Below the pieces are notes generated by a model. The model saw only the letters and a list, made by a program, of their open reading frames with translations. It searched no databases and was not told the origin of the DNA. Position numbers and translations under genes: made by a program. Below, piece after piece: positions 50,381-59,151 of a stretch of 64,000 nucleotides of DNA (positions within the stretch are counted from its first letter, which is position 1; every line of letters starts with the position of its first letter). The stretch is from Azohydromonas lata NBRC 102462 (GTDB lineage Bacteria; Pseudomonadota; Gammaproteobacteria; Burkholderiales; Burkholderiaceae_C), in the NCBI RefSeq assembly GCF_001571085.1, contig NZ_BCTC01000002.1, forward strand, positions 1 through 64,000, read 5' to 3'.

Positions 50381-52135
50381 ATGCAACCCGGGCCTCCGAC
50401 CCCTGCGCCCGCGGCCGACGCGGCGGCTGGTCCGCCCGCGCCCGCGCTGCCGCCGCCCGCTGCGACGGCGGCTGACGAGGCCACGCTGTTCGCGCCGCAA
50501 CGGCCGCAACCCGCGGCCGCGCTCGCGGACAACGAGGCGACGCTTTTTGCCGCGGACCTTCAAGCGCCGCCTGCTGCCGCGCCCGCGGACGCAGACGCCA
50601 CGCTGATCCCCGGCCGCGCCGTGCCTGCCCTCCCGCCGCGGCGTGAACCCGACGTGGAGGACGCGGACCGCACGCTGTTCGCCGCACCCGCGGCATGGGG
50701 CGGGCTGCCGCGCATGCCCCAGCCCGGCGCAGGGCCTGCGCCCAAGGAGGCCGATTCGCAACCCACGCAATACGCGCAGCCCACGCAATACGAGCACTAC
50801 GAGCAATACGCGCAGGCGGACGCCGATGCCGAGGACGCCACGCTGCACATGCCCGCGCCCGGCGGCCTGCGCACGCTGCTGCCGCACCGGCCGGCCGCAG
50901 CGCCGGCTGCGCAGGGGCCCCAGCCGCGTGCGCCGCGTGCGGGCGTGGAGCTGCAGCGGCTGGTGGCCGGCGTCAACCCGCTGTTGGGCGCGGCCAGCGT
51001 GCTGCTGGCGCTGGTGGCGCGGCTGCGTGCCTCCAGCGCGCATGCCGACCCGGACGGCCTGCGCCGCCAGCTCCTGGCGCACATGGCCGACTTCGAGGCC
51101 CAGGCCGCCGTCGCCGGGGTGCCGCGCCCGCGCATCAGCGCCGCGCGCTACCTGCTTTGCAGCTTCCTGGACGAGGTGATCGCCGCCACCCCTTGGGGCC
51201 TGGGCACCTGGGAAGCCCGCACGCTGCTGGGCGAATTCCACGAGGAGCGCCTGGGGGGCGACAAGTGCTTCGAGCTGCTGGAGCGCTTGGGCCAGGACCC
51301 GGCCGCCAACGCCGACGTGCTGGAGCTGTTCTACGTCTGCTTGGCGCTGGGCTTCGAGGGCCGCTACCGGGGCCAGCCGGATGGGCCGGCGCGGCTGGAG
51401 GCCATCGCCGAACGCGTGCTGGCCGAGGTGCGGCCCGCCGCGCTGCAGCCCCCGCGCGAGGCGCGCAGCCTGTCGCTGCGCTGGCAGGGGGTGTCCGCGC
51501 CGCTGCAGCCGGGCTTGCGCCTGCCGCCGCTGTGGAGCGTGGCGCTGCTGGCCGCGGCGCTGGTGCTGGCGGCGCTGCTGGGTTTTCAGCTTCGGCTGGC
51601 GGCGCAGGCGCAGCCGCTGCTGCGCGAGCTGCATGCGCTGCCCGCGCTGCTGTTGGGCCAGCGTGCGCCGGCCGATGCGGCTGTCGCGGCGGGGCCGGCC
51701 CGCCTGGCGCCGCTGCTGCAGGCCGACGTGGCCGCGGGCGCGCTGGCGGTGCGCGACGAGCGGCTGCGCTCGGTGCTCACGCTGCCGGCCGACGCGCTGT
51801 TCAAGGGCGGCGGGGCCGCGCTGCAGCCGCACGCGCCAGCGCTGCTGGGCCGCGTGGCGCAGGCGCTGCGCTCCCAGCCCGGGCAGGTCGCCGTCATAGG
51901 CCACAGCGATGACGCCCCCGCCGCCTCGCTGCAGTACCCCAGCGCTTGGCACCTCTCGCGCGCCCGCGCGCAGGCGGTGCTGGACGAGCTCGCACGCCAG
52001 GGCGTCGACGCGCAGCGCCTGCATGCCGAGGGCCGCGCCGACGCCGAGCCCATCGCGGGCGGGCGCTCCGCCCAGGACCGGGCCCGCAACCGGCGCGTCG
52101 AGATCGAGCTGCGGCTGCCGCGGCCTCAGGAGTGA
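50381..52135 (+). CDS. tssL: TssL (DotU) with OmpA domain and Thr-motif N-terminus
   Basis: 584-aa inner-membrane T6SS subunit. Residues 1-185 are a low-complexity Ala/Pro region with five acidic ATL or RTL motifs (Thr35, 54, 74, 98, 154). The DotU domain spans about 188-355 (LVAGVNPLLGAASVLLALVARLR; FLDEVIAATPWG), one membrane helix lies at 381-405, and a C-terminal OmpA-like peptidoglycan-binding domain at 465-580 has NRRVEI. TssL anchors the membrane complex with TssM. The Thr motifs may be phosphorylated by the upstream kinase. Confidence 0.93.
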   Translation: MQPGPPTPAPAADAAAGPPAPALPPPAATAADEATLFAPQRPQPAAALADNEATLFAADLQAPPAAAPADADATLIPGRAVPALPPRREPDVEDADRTLFAAPAAWGGLPRMPQPGAGPAPKEADSQPTQYAQPTQYEHYEQYAQADADAEDATLHMPAPGGLRTLLPHRPAAAPAAQGPQPRAPRAGVELQRLVAGVNPLLGAASVLLALVARLRASSAHADPDGLRRQLLAHMADFEAQAAVAGVPRPRISAARYLLCSFLDEVIAATPWGLGTWEARTLLGEFHEERLGGDKCFELLERLGQDPAANADVLELFYVCLALGFEGRYRGQPDGPARLEAIAERVLAEVRPAALQPPREARSLSLRWQGVSAPLQPGLRLPPLWSVALLAAALVLAALLGFQLRLAAQAQPLLRELHALPALLLGQRAPADAAVAAGPARLAPLLQADVAAGALAVRDERLRSVLTLPADALFKGGGAALQPHAPALLGRVAQALRSQPGQVAVIGHSDDAPAASLQYPSAWHLSRARAQAVLDELARQGVDAQRLHAEGRADAEPIAGGRSAQDRARNRRVEIELRLPRPQE

Positions 52136-52180
52136 CATGGCGACGCAGGCGTTTCGTCGTTCAGCGCCGGGGGCAGGGCC

Positions 52181-55100
52181 ATGACCCGGCCTGAGCTGCC
52201 CTGGCTGCGCCCGCTGCTGCAGGCCGCCGGCGTGCTCGCCGCGGGCGCGCTCATCTGGTGGGTGGGCCCGCTGGTGGCCGTGGCCGGCGTGGTGCCCCTG
52301 GCCGGCGAGGCGGCGCGCGGTGCGGCGCTGGCGGCGCTGCTGGCGCTGAGCCTGGCGCTGGCAGGCGGCAAGGCGCTCAAGTCCCGCCGCAACAACGCCA
52401 GGCTGCTCGACGGCCTGGTGGCGCAGGAGGAGCCGGCGGCGCCCACGGCCGAAGTCGAGCTGCTTGGGCAGCGCTTCAAGGAGGCGGCGGCCCAACTGCG
52501 CCGCGCGCGCTTGGGCGGGCGCGGCGCCTGGCGCCGGCTGCTGTCGCCGGGTCGCTACCTTTACGAGCTGCCCTGGTACGTGATCATCGGCGCGCCCGGC
52601 GCGGGCAAGACCACGGCGCTGGCGAATGCCGGCTTGAACTTCCCGCTGCCGCAGCAGCTCGGCCACGGCCAGGCCCTGCGCGGCGTGGGCGGCACGCGCA
52701 ACTGCGACTGGTGGTTCACCGACCAGGCCGTGCTCATAGACACCGCCGGCCGCTACACCACGCAGGACAGCCACCAGGCCACGGACCGCGCCGCCTGGCT
52801 GGGTTTCCTGGAGCTGCTCAAGCGCCACCGCCCGCGCCGGCCCATCAACGGCGTGCTGCTCACCGTCAGCATCGCCGACCTGTTGGGCGCCGACGCCCAA
52901 GCGCGCCACGCCCACGCACTGGCCCTGCGCGCGCGCATCGCCGAGCTGCGCCAGCGCCTTGGGCTGCGCTTCCCGGTCTACGTGCTCGTGACCAAGACCG
53001 ACCTGCTGGCCGGCTTCATGGAGTTCTTCGCCGACCTGGACAAGGACGAGCGCGCCCAGGTCTGGGGTTTCACCTTGCCGGCCGAAGGCGCTCCGGCCGA
53101 CCCGCTGCCGCTCATCGGCAGCGAGCTCGCCGCGCTGGAAAAGCGCCTGGGCGAATACCTGCTGGAGCGGCTGCATGCCGAGGCGGACCGCGAGCGCCGC
53201 GCGGCGCTGTTCGCCTTTCCCCAGCAGTGGCGGCTGCTGCACGAGCTGCTGCTGGAGCTGCTGCAGACCACCTTCGCGCCGCAGGATGGGGGCGACGCGG
53301 CCGAGAGCGCGGGTGCGGGTGCGGGTGCGGCCGGCGCGGTGCCTGTGCCCGCGCTGCTGCGCGGCGTGTACTTCACCAGCGCCACGCAGGAGGGCACGCC
53401 CATGGACCGCGCGTTGGGCGGCATCGCACGCGCGCTGGGGCTGTCGGCGCGGCTGCTGGCGCCGGCGCGGCCGAGCGGGCGCAGCTTCTTCGTCACCCGG
53501 CTGCTGCGCGACGTGGTCTTCGCCGAGGCCGGGCTGGCCGGCCTGAACCTGCGCCGCGAGCGCCGCCGCACGGCGCTGCAACTGGGCTTGAGCGGCTTGT
53601 GCCTGGCGCTGGCGGCGGGCGTGACGCTGCTGGGCTGGCGTGCCTACCTGGCCAACCGGGACCTGCTGGCCGGCGCCGCGGCGCGGCTGCCCGCGCTGCG
53701 CCAGCAGGCGCAGATGGTGCAGGCCACCGCGCCCACGGACCTGGTGGCGCTGCTGCCCGTGCTCGGCGGCGTGGAGCGTTTCGCGCAGGGGGCGGGCGAG
53801 GCGGGCCCGCCGGCCCAGGCCGTGGCGCCGGCCCGCCCGCAAGAGGGCGCGGCGGCCTTGTGGTCGCTGGGCCTGGACCGGCATGAGCTGCTGGCCTCGG
53901 CCGCGGACGACGCCTATGCGCGGCTGCTGCGCGAGGCCTTGCAGCCCCGCATCGCCGCGCGGCTGGAGACGCGGCTGCGCAGCGGCGCGCGCGAGCACGT
54001 CGAGCTGGTCTACGAGGCCTTGCGCGCCTACCTGATGCTTTTCGCCGGCCGCAACTTCGACGCCGCGGCGCTGCGCGCCGACCTGGCCTCCGACTGGGAA
54101 GCCACGCTGCCGGCCTCCGAGGCCGAGCGTGCCGCGCTGCTGCACCACCTGCAGCGGCTGCTGGCCGGCGGCGAGGTGGGGGCGCCGCAGCGCGCCGACC
54201 CGCAGCTCATCGCCCAAGCGCGCGCGCTGGTGGCGGGCGTGCCCGTGGCCGAGCGCGTCTACAACCGGCTGCGCCAGGGCGATGCCGGGGCCGCGCCCTT
54301 CAGCATCGCCTCGGTGGCCGGGGCAGGGGCCACCCGGTTCTTCGCCCGCGCCAGCGGGCGGCCGCTGGACGAGGGCGTGCCCGGCTTCTACACGCGGGCG
54401 GTCTACCCGCAGCGCCTGCGCGAGCGCACGCAGGAGGTGCTGCGCCAGCTCGACCGCGAGCGCGCCTGGGTGCTGGGCTCGGCCGGCGCCCGCGCCATGC
54501 CCATCGCGCTCAACGTGCCGGCGCCCGGCAGCACGGCGGGCGCCGCCGCGGGCGCGGGGCCGGCGTCAGGCGCGGCTGCAGGCCCAAGCCCGGCGCCCGC
54601 CTCGCCCAACGTCTCGCTGGCCGAGGCGGTGGAGCGGCTGTACCTGTCGGACCACGCGCGCCAATGGGACGCTTTCATCTCCGACCTGCGGCTGGCGCCC
54701 ACGCCCACGCCGGCCGCCAGCATCGAGCTGGCGCAGGCGCTGTCGCGCGCCGACTCGCCCTTGGCGCAACTGCTGCGCGCGCTGGCACGCGAGGTGGCGG
54801 CGTCACCCGTGCTGGCCCAAGGCCACGAGGCGCTGGCGCGCTTCGTGGCCGGCACGCCCGCGCCGCTGGACGACGCGCTGTCGCTGCTGGGCGCCGCGGG
54901 CCAGCAGCTCACCGTGATCGAGGACGCGCTGCGCAACCGCAACCTGCCGCCGCCCGGTCCGGCCCTCAGGAACCTGGCCACCGTCGCGGCGCAGGCGCCT
55001 GCCCCCGTCAATGCGCTGCTGTCGCCCTTTGCCGCCACGGCCGGTGTACAGGCGCTGGCCGCGCTGCGCGAGCCGCTGTCGCGCCAGCTCTCGGCTGAGG

Positions 55101-55702
55101 TCGGCACCGCCTGCAGCCGCGCGCTGGAAGGCCGCTACCCCTTCGCGCGCGGCGCGGCGCAGGAGGTGGCGCGCGAGGACTTCATCCGCTTCTTCGGCAC
55201 CGGCGGCGTGGTGGACGGTTTTGTCCAACGCCAGTTGCTGCCCTACGGCGAGAGCGCCGCGCCGGCGGCTTTCCAGCGCGCACGGCAGGTGCGCGAGGCC
55301 TTCTTCAGCGACGGCGGCCGGCGCTTCGGCGTGCAACTGGAGCTGCGGCTGCTGGAGCTGGACCCGGCGCTGTCGGACTTCAGCATCGACGTGGACGGCC
55401 AGGCGCTGCGCTTTCGGCGCGAGCTCAAGGCGGCGCAGACCCTGCGCTGGCCGGCGTCCGCGGACGCGCCCGGCCGCGTGACGCTGCGCGCCGGGCAGGG
55501 CAGCGGCTACAGCTTCGAGGGCCCCTGGGCACTGCTGCGGCTGTTCGACCGCGTGCGCATGGAGCCCTTGGGCGGCGGCCGCGTGGCGCTGGTCTTTGAC
55601 GTGGAGGGCCGCAAGGCCCGCTTCGAAGCACGCAGCGCCACGGCGCTCAACCCCTTGCTGCGCACCGAGCTGGAGTCCTTCACATGTCCCAGACACCTGT
55701 GA
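52181..55702 (+). CDS. tssM: T6SS membrane subunit TssM (IcmF)
   Basis: 1173-aa inner-membrane protein spanning to the periplasm. Two N-terminal helices (about 10-62), a cytoplasmic NTPase-like domain with intact Walker A GAPGAGKTT (137-145) and LIDTAGRY, a third helix near 470, and a large periplasmic region ending in the IcmF C-terminal domain. The Walker motif is kept, whereas some TssM proteins lack it. A three-copy GCGGGT repeat near 53309 encodes a Gly/Ala run. The end overlaps tagF by 19 nt. Confidence 0.95.
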   Translation: MTRPELPWLRPLLQAAGVLAAGALIWWVGPLVAVAGVVPLAGEAARGAALAALLALSLALAGGKALKSRRNNARLLDGLVAQEEPAAPTAEVELLGQRFKEAAAQLRRARLGGRGAWRRLLSPGRYLYELPWYVIIGAPGAGKTTALANAGLNFPLPQQLGHGQALRGVGGTRNCDWWFTDQAVLIDTAGRYTTQDSHQATDRAAWLGFLELLKRHRPRRPINGVLLTVSIADLLGADAQARHAHALALRARIAELRQRLGLRFPVYVLVTKTDLLAGFMEFFADLDKDERAQVWGFTLPAEGAPADPLPLIGSELAALEKRLGEYLLERLHAEADRERRAALFAFPQQWRLLHELLLELLQTTFAPQDGGDAAESAGAGAGAAGAVPVPALLRGVYFTSATQEGTPMDRALGGIARALGLSARLLAPARPSGRSFFVTRLLRDVVFAEAGLAGLNLRRERRRTALQLGLSGLCLALAAGVTLLGWRAYLANRDLLAGAAARLPALRQQAQMVQATAPTDLVALLPVLGGVERFAQGAGEAGPPAQAVAPARPQEGAAALWSLGLDRHELLASAADDAYARLLREALQPRIAARLETRLRSGAREHVELVYEALRAYLMLFAGRNFDAAALRADLASDWEATLPASEAERAALLHHLQRLLAGGEVGAPQRADPQLIAQARALVAGVPVAERVYNRLRQGDAGAAPFSIASVAGAGATRFFARASGRPLDEGVPGFYTRAVYPQRLRERTQEVLRQLDRERAWVLGSAGARAMPIALNVPAPGSTAGAAAGAGPASGAAAGPSPAPASPNVSLAEAVERLYLSDHARQWDAFISDLRLAPTPTPAASIELAQALSRADSPLAQLLRALAREVAASPVLAQGHEALARFVAGTPAPLDDALSLLGAAGQQLTVIEDALRNRNLPPPGPALRNLATVAAQAPAPVNALLSPFAATAGVQALAALREPLSRQLSAEVGTACSRALEGRYPFARGAAQEVAREDFIRFFGTGGVVDGFVQRQLLPYGESAAPAAFQRARQVREAFFSDGGRRFGVQLELRLLELDPALSDFSIDVDGQALRFRRELKAAQTLRWPASADAPGRVTLRAGQGSGYSFEGPWALLRLFDRVRMEPLGGGRVALVFDVEGRKARFEARSATALNPLLRTELESFTCPRHL

Positions 55703-56307
55703 CGACCCTGACCCCCGCCATGGCACCCACGCCCGCGGCGCTGCTGCCCGGCTGGTACGGGAAGCTGCCGCATTTGGGCGATTTCGCCTCGCGCCGGCTG
55801 CCTGACGCGTTCATCGTCGGCTGGGACGCCTGGCTGGGCCAGGCGCTGGCCGACTCGCGCCAGGCGCTGGGCGGGCGCTGGCTGGCGGGCTACCTGGTGG
55901 CGCCCATCGTCCGCTTCTGGCTGGCGCCGGGCCTGCTGGGCGCCGGCGCCTGGGCCGGCCTGATCATGCCCAGCGTGGACCGCGTCGGCCGCCACTTCCC
56001 GCTCACCGTGGCGCAGGCCGGCGTGCCGCTGGCGCAGGCGCAGGCGGCGCCGGGCTGGTTCGCGGCCCTGGACGCCGCCATGCGCCTGGCGCTGGACGTG
56101 GATTTCACCGTGGACGACCTGGAGCGGACGCTGTCGCAGGCGGTGCGGCACTCGCCTTTGCCCGCACCGGCGGGCGAAGCCGCGGCCCCCGAGGCGGCTG
56201 CGGGCAGCCTGTGGTGGTTCCCCAGCGCCGGCGGCGAGCTGCGCTGCCACTTCGACGCGTTGCCGCCGGTGCAGGCGCTCAGCGGGCTGCTGGGAGCCTG
56301 CGCATGA
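55684..56307 (+). CDS. tagF: T6SS regulator TagF (ImpM)
   Basis: 207-aa protein with the family motif GWYGKLPHLGDFASRRLP and later PSVDRVGRHFPLTVA. TagF proteins repress T6SS activity post-translationally, in some species by binding Fha. It overlaps the tssM end by 19 nt and its own stop overlaps the caspase-like gene by four bases, so all are translated from one mRNA. Confidence 0.9.
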   Translation: MSQTPVTTLTPAMAPTPAALLPGWYGKLPHLGDFASRRLPDAFIVGWDAWLGQALADSRQALGGRWLAGYLVAPIVRFWLAPGLLGAGAWAGLIMPSVDRVGRHFPLTVAQAGVPLAQAQAAPGWFAALDAAMRLALDVDFTVDDLERTLSQAVRHSPLPAPAGEAAAPEAAAGSLWWFPSAGGELRCHFDALPPVQALSGLLGACA

Positions 56308-58007
56308 AGCCGCTGCCGCGCCAATGGCTGTGCCTGCTCATGCTGGCGGCCGTGCTGCTGGTCGCGGCGGGGCGGGCCCTGGGGGCGGGCGAGGGCAGCG
56401 AGGTGACGCAGGCGCGCATCGCGCTGGTCATCGGCAACGCCGCCTACCGCGGCGATCCGCTGGACAACCCGGTCAACGACGCGCGGCTGGTGGCCGGCGT
56501 GCTGAAAAAGGCCGGCTTCGACGTGACGCTGGCGCAGGACCTGAACCGCGCCGCGCTGCTGGAGGCGCTGCGCGGCTTCGGCAACCGTCTCAACGAGAAC
56601 ACCGTGGCGCTGCTGTACTACGCCGGCCACGGGCTGCAACTGCGCGACCGCAACTACTTCATCCCGGTGGACGCGGAAATCCGCAGCGAGGACGAGATCC
56701 CCATTGCCGGCATCGACGTGGGCTTCGTCCTTGGGCGCATGGCGCATGCGCGCAGCCCCGTCAACCTGGTGATCCTGGACGCCTGCCGCAACAACCCCTT
56801 CCTGGGCAAGACGGTGTCGGCGCAGGGCCTGGCGCAGATGGACGCGCCCGTGGGCACCTTGCTGGCCTACGCCACCGCGCCGGGCAAGCTGGCGGCGGAC
56901 TCCGGCAGCGGCGCCAACGGCGTCTATGCCGCGCACCTGGCCAGGCACCTGCTCACGCCGGGCCTGTCGGTGGAGCAGGTTTTCAAGCGCGTGCGCGAAG
57001 GCGTGGTGCGCGAGACGCAGCAGCAGCAGGTGCCCTGGGAAAGCTCTTCGCTGCAGGGCGAGTTCGCCTTCGTCCCCGGCGTGGCGGCGCCGGCCCTGGC
57101 GCAAGGGGGCGACGAGGCCGGCGAGATCGCCTTCTGGAACAGCATTTCAAGCGCCAGCCGCGCCGACGAATATCGCGCCTACCTGCGCCAGTACCCGCAG
57201 GGCCGTTTTGCTTCTCTGGCGCAGGCGCGGCTGGCGGCATTCACAGCCGCGCCGGCCGCGGTGGCCGCAGCATCAGCGGCCACCACCGTGGGGGCGGGTG
57301 TGGCGGCGGCGGCGCCGGCCACCGGCCCATCCACCGCCGCTTCGCCCGCCGTGCCCGCACAGGCGGAGCTGCCGCCCTCGCAAACCGTGGCCGCTGCACC
57401 GGTGGCCGTGCCCGCGCCGCCGCCGTCCGCGGGCACGCTGCCGGCCGGCGTGGCGCATGCGCAGGCGCTGCCGCGCGTGGGCGACCGCTGGCGCTACCGG
57501 GTGCAGGACCAGTTCCGCCTGGGCGACCTGTTCGTGAGCGCCCGCGTGGAGGCGCTCACCGCCGAGGGCGTGGCCGAGAGCTGGAGCACCACCTCCGACG
57601 CCAAGCTGCGCACCGCCGTGGCGGCGCTGGCGCCGGGTTTTCATGAGCTGCCGGGCTGGACGCTCACGCCGCCGGAGTTCTCGCCCTACCTGCTGGCCGC
57701 GGGCGGCTGGCAGCCGGGTGAGGCGCTGGGCACGACGTCGCGGCGGGTGGAGCAGCTCAGCGTGCCGCTGCAGGCGCGCGTGGAGGGCGAGGAGGACATT
57801 CAGGTCGCCGCCGGCCGCTTCCGGGCGCTCAAGGTCGTGCTCAGCGGGCGCGTGGCGCCGCGCGGGGGCAAGGCGGTGAGCATGGAGCAGACCGTCTGGT
57901 ACGCGCCGGCCGTCAAGCGCATGGTGAAAAGCACCATCTCCACCAGCGTGGGCGGCACGCTGCGCGAGGCCACCAGCTTCGAGCTGGTGGAGTACGAGCT
58001 GCACTGA
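56304..58007 (+). CDS. Secreted caspase-like peptidase (C14 family)
   Basis: 567-aa protein: signal peptide (about 1-28), a caspase-fold domain (35-270) with ALVIGNAAYR, catalytic His109 in YYAGHGLQ and catalytic Cys161 in ILDACRNNPF, then an Ala/Pro linker and a C-terminal beta-rich domain (from about 390). Both catalytic residues are intact, so Arg- or Lys-specific proteolysis as in bacterial metacaspases is plausible. It is coupled to tagF by an ATGA overlap. It could be an envelope processing enzyme or an effector; the Sec signal favours the periplasm. Confidence 0.87.
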   Translation: MKPLPRQWLCLLMLAAVLLVAAGRALGAGEGSEVTQARIALVIGNAAYRGDPLDNPVNDARLVAGVLKKAGFDVTLAQDLNRAALLEALRGFGNRLNENTVALLYYAGHGLQLRDRNYFIPVDAEIRSEDEIPIAGIDVGFVLGRMAHARSPVNLVILDACRNNPFLGKTVSAQGLAQMDAPVGTLLAYATAPGKLAADSGSGANGVYAAHLARHLLTPGLSVEQVFKRVREGVVRETQQQQVPWESSSLQGEFAFVPGVAAPALAQGGDEAGEIAFWNSISSASRADEYRAYLRQYPQGRFASLAQARLAAFTAAPAAVAAASAATTVGAGVAAAAPATGPSTAASPAVPAQAELPPSQTVAAAPVAVPAPPPSAGTLPAGVAHAQALPRVGDRWRYRVQDQFRLGDLFVSARVEALTAEGVAESWSTTSDAKLRTAVAALAPGFHELPGWTLTPPEFSPYLLAAGGWQPGEALGTTSRRVEQLSVPLQARVEGEEDIQVAAGRFRALKVVLSGRVAPRGGKAVSMEQTVWYAPAVKRMVKSTISTSVGGTLREATSFELVEYELH

Positions 58008-58011
58008 AGAT

Positions 58012-58031
58012 TTTTTCGGTTTTTCGAAAAA
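58012..58031. other. AT-rich hairpin at operon boundary
   Basis: TTTTTCG / CGAAAAA arms with a six-base T-rich loop just after the caspase-like gene, the most AT-rich spot in this part of the window. It separates the T6SS-caspase operon from the repeat-protein operon and may act as a weak terminator or promoter UP-like element. Confidence 0.4.
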
Positions 58032-58034
58032 GGC

Positions 58035-58061
58035 TTGAACCGGGTTCGGCGCCGCTGCAAC
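58035..58061 (+). promoter_or_regulatory. ECF-like promoter element B (TTGAACCG-N14-GCAAC)
   Basis: Same two blocks and same spacing as the element at 61973. It ends 82 nt before the repeat-protein gene. A GAACC-G-GGTTC inverted repeat overlaps the first block and might bind a regulator. Confidence 0.6.
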
Positions 58062-58143
58062 TGAAAGAGCGGATGGCAAGCGAAAACGAAAGAACGCAAG
58101 CCACCGCGCAACCCTCAACAGCGACCGACTTTGGAGAACCGCC

Positions 58144-58716
58144 ATGCAAGCTTTCCGCACGACCGCCCTCGTTCTGGCTCTGGGCCTGTCCGCCTTCGGC
58201 GCGATGGCCGGTGAGATCGCCGACAGCAACATCAACGCCAGCAACGGCAGCAACCGCGCCACGGGGCTGGGCGCCAGCGCGCTGCAGAACATCGGCGTGG
58301 CCGAGCAGAACGGCCGCCTGCGCAACTCCACCATCAACGCCAACGGTGCGCGCAACAGCTCCACCGGCCTGGGCTCCAGCGCGACGCAGAACATCGGCGT
58401 GGTGCGCAACAACGGCCAGATCAACAACTCCACGGTCAACGCCACCAACGCCACCAACAGCGCCACGGGCCTGGGCGCCTCGGCCACGCAGTCCATCGGT
58501 TTCGCCGTCAACGATGGCCGCATCGAGCGCTCCACCATCACCGCCAACAACGCGACGAACCGCTCCACCGGCCTGGGCTCCAGCGCCACGCAGGAGATCG
58601 GCGGCGCGGCCAACAAGGGCGTGCTCAACAACGTCACGGTGGTGGCCAACGGCATGGCCAACAGCTCCACCGGCCTGGGCAGCTCCGCCACGCAGCGCGT
58701 GGGGGTGGCGCGCTGA
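58144..58716 (+). CDS. Exported five-repeat curlin-like protein
   Basis: 190-aa protein: signal peptide (1-22, ending AMAGE), then five tandem 34-residue repeats (25-58, 59-92, 93-126, 127-160, 161-190, the last four residues short). Invariant or nearly invariant parts are TGLGSSATQ followed by IG. Rich in Asn, Ser, Thr, Gln, Gly and without Cys, it resembles amyloid curlins in composition though not in repeat length (CsgA repeats are about 22). A CsgG-like exporter lies two genes downstream, so an extracellular fibre is the best guess. GGAG precedes the ATG. Confidence 0.8.
   Translation: MQAFRTTALVLALGLSAFGAMAGEIADSNINASNGSNRATGLGASALQNIGVAEQNGRLRNSTINANGARNSSTGLGSSATQNIGVVRNNGQINNSTVNATNATNSATGLGASATQSIGFAVNDGRIERSTITANNATNRSTGLGSSATQEIGGAANKGVLNNVTVVANGMANSSTGLGSSATQRVGVAR
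58216..58713 (+). repeat. Five tandem 102-bp coding repeats
   Basis: In-frame repeat units at 58216-58317, 58318-58419, 58420-58521, 58522-58623 and 58624-58713, with no insertions or deletions among the first four. Copies differ at many third positions and some codons, so the array is old rather than freshly duplicated. Confidence 0.9.
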
Positions 58717-58824
58717 AGGGCCTGTGCCGGCGGTCCGGCCACCGTTGCGCCCGCCACGGGTGCGGCGACGGCCCAAGGGCCGCGGCCGGGCGCCGCGGCC
58801 TCATTCCTTGCCTGGAGACACCAC

Positions 58825-59151
58825 ATGAACGCTCGCACGCTCAAGGGCCTCGCACTCACCACGCTGCTGGCCGTCGCCTGCGCGCCCGTCCTGGCGGGCG
58901 AGGAGAACTTCGACATCGACACGCGCTTTCGCGCCAAGATCGCCAAGGAGAAGGTGCGCCAGGGCGCGCTGGAGCGCGCCGCCGAGGCCCGTGCCGCCAA
59001 CGTGCCCGGCGAGCCTGACGACACGGCGGGCTGCGGCAGCCAGAACATCGGCAACATCGACACCGGCGGCCGCCCGGGCCGCGCGCCGCGCGAGGTGTTC
59101 ATCTTCGCGCCCAACGCCATCAACATGGTTTCACGAGGCGGCTGCCGCTGA
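58825..59151 (+). CDS. Small exported protein with QNIG motif
   Basis: 108-aa protein with a signal peptide (1-24), a charged helical stretch (29-60) and a Gly/Asn-rich end with two Cys (70 and 107) that could form a disulfide. SQNIGNIDTGG (72-82) resembles the TQNIGV strand of the upstream repeat protein, hinting at co-assembly, for example as a nucleator or cap. I do not recognise a family. TGGAG lies before the ATG. Confidence 0.7.
   Translation: MNARTLKGLALTTLLAVACAPVLAGEENFDIDTRFRAKIAKEKVRQGALERAAEARAANVPGEPDDTAGCGSQNIGNIDTGGRPGRAPREVFIFAPNAINMVSRGGCR

Noticed and set aside
50207-54217. A very long open frame on the minus strand across tssL and tssM
   Set aside because: It is antisense to two clear T6SS genes, is rich in Arg, Gln, Ala and His as expected for a GC-rich shadow frame, and shows no domain.
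55684-55702. Possible frameshift at the tssM-tagF junction
   Set aside because: Both proteins have complete family termini; the 19-nt overlap is ordinary translational coupling.
45775-58007. T6SS effector or PAAR/VgrG/Hcp genes within the T6SS-like operon
   Set aside because: All genes in the interval are accounted for and none has these features.
58216-58713. A direct-repeat array that might be called CRISPR
   Set aside because: The units are 102 bp, contiguous, in frame and coding; there are no spacers.
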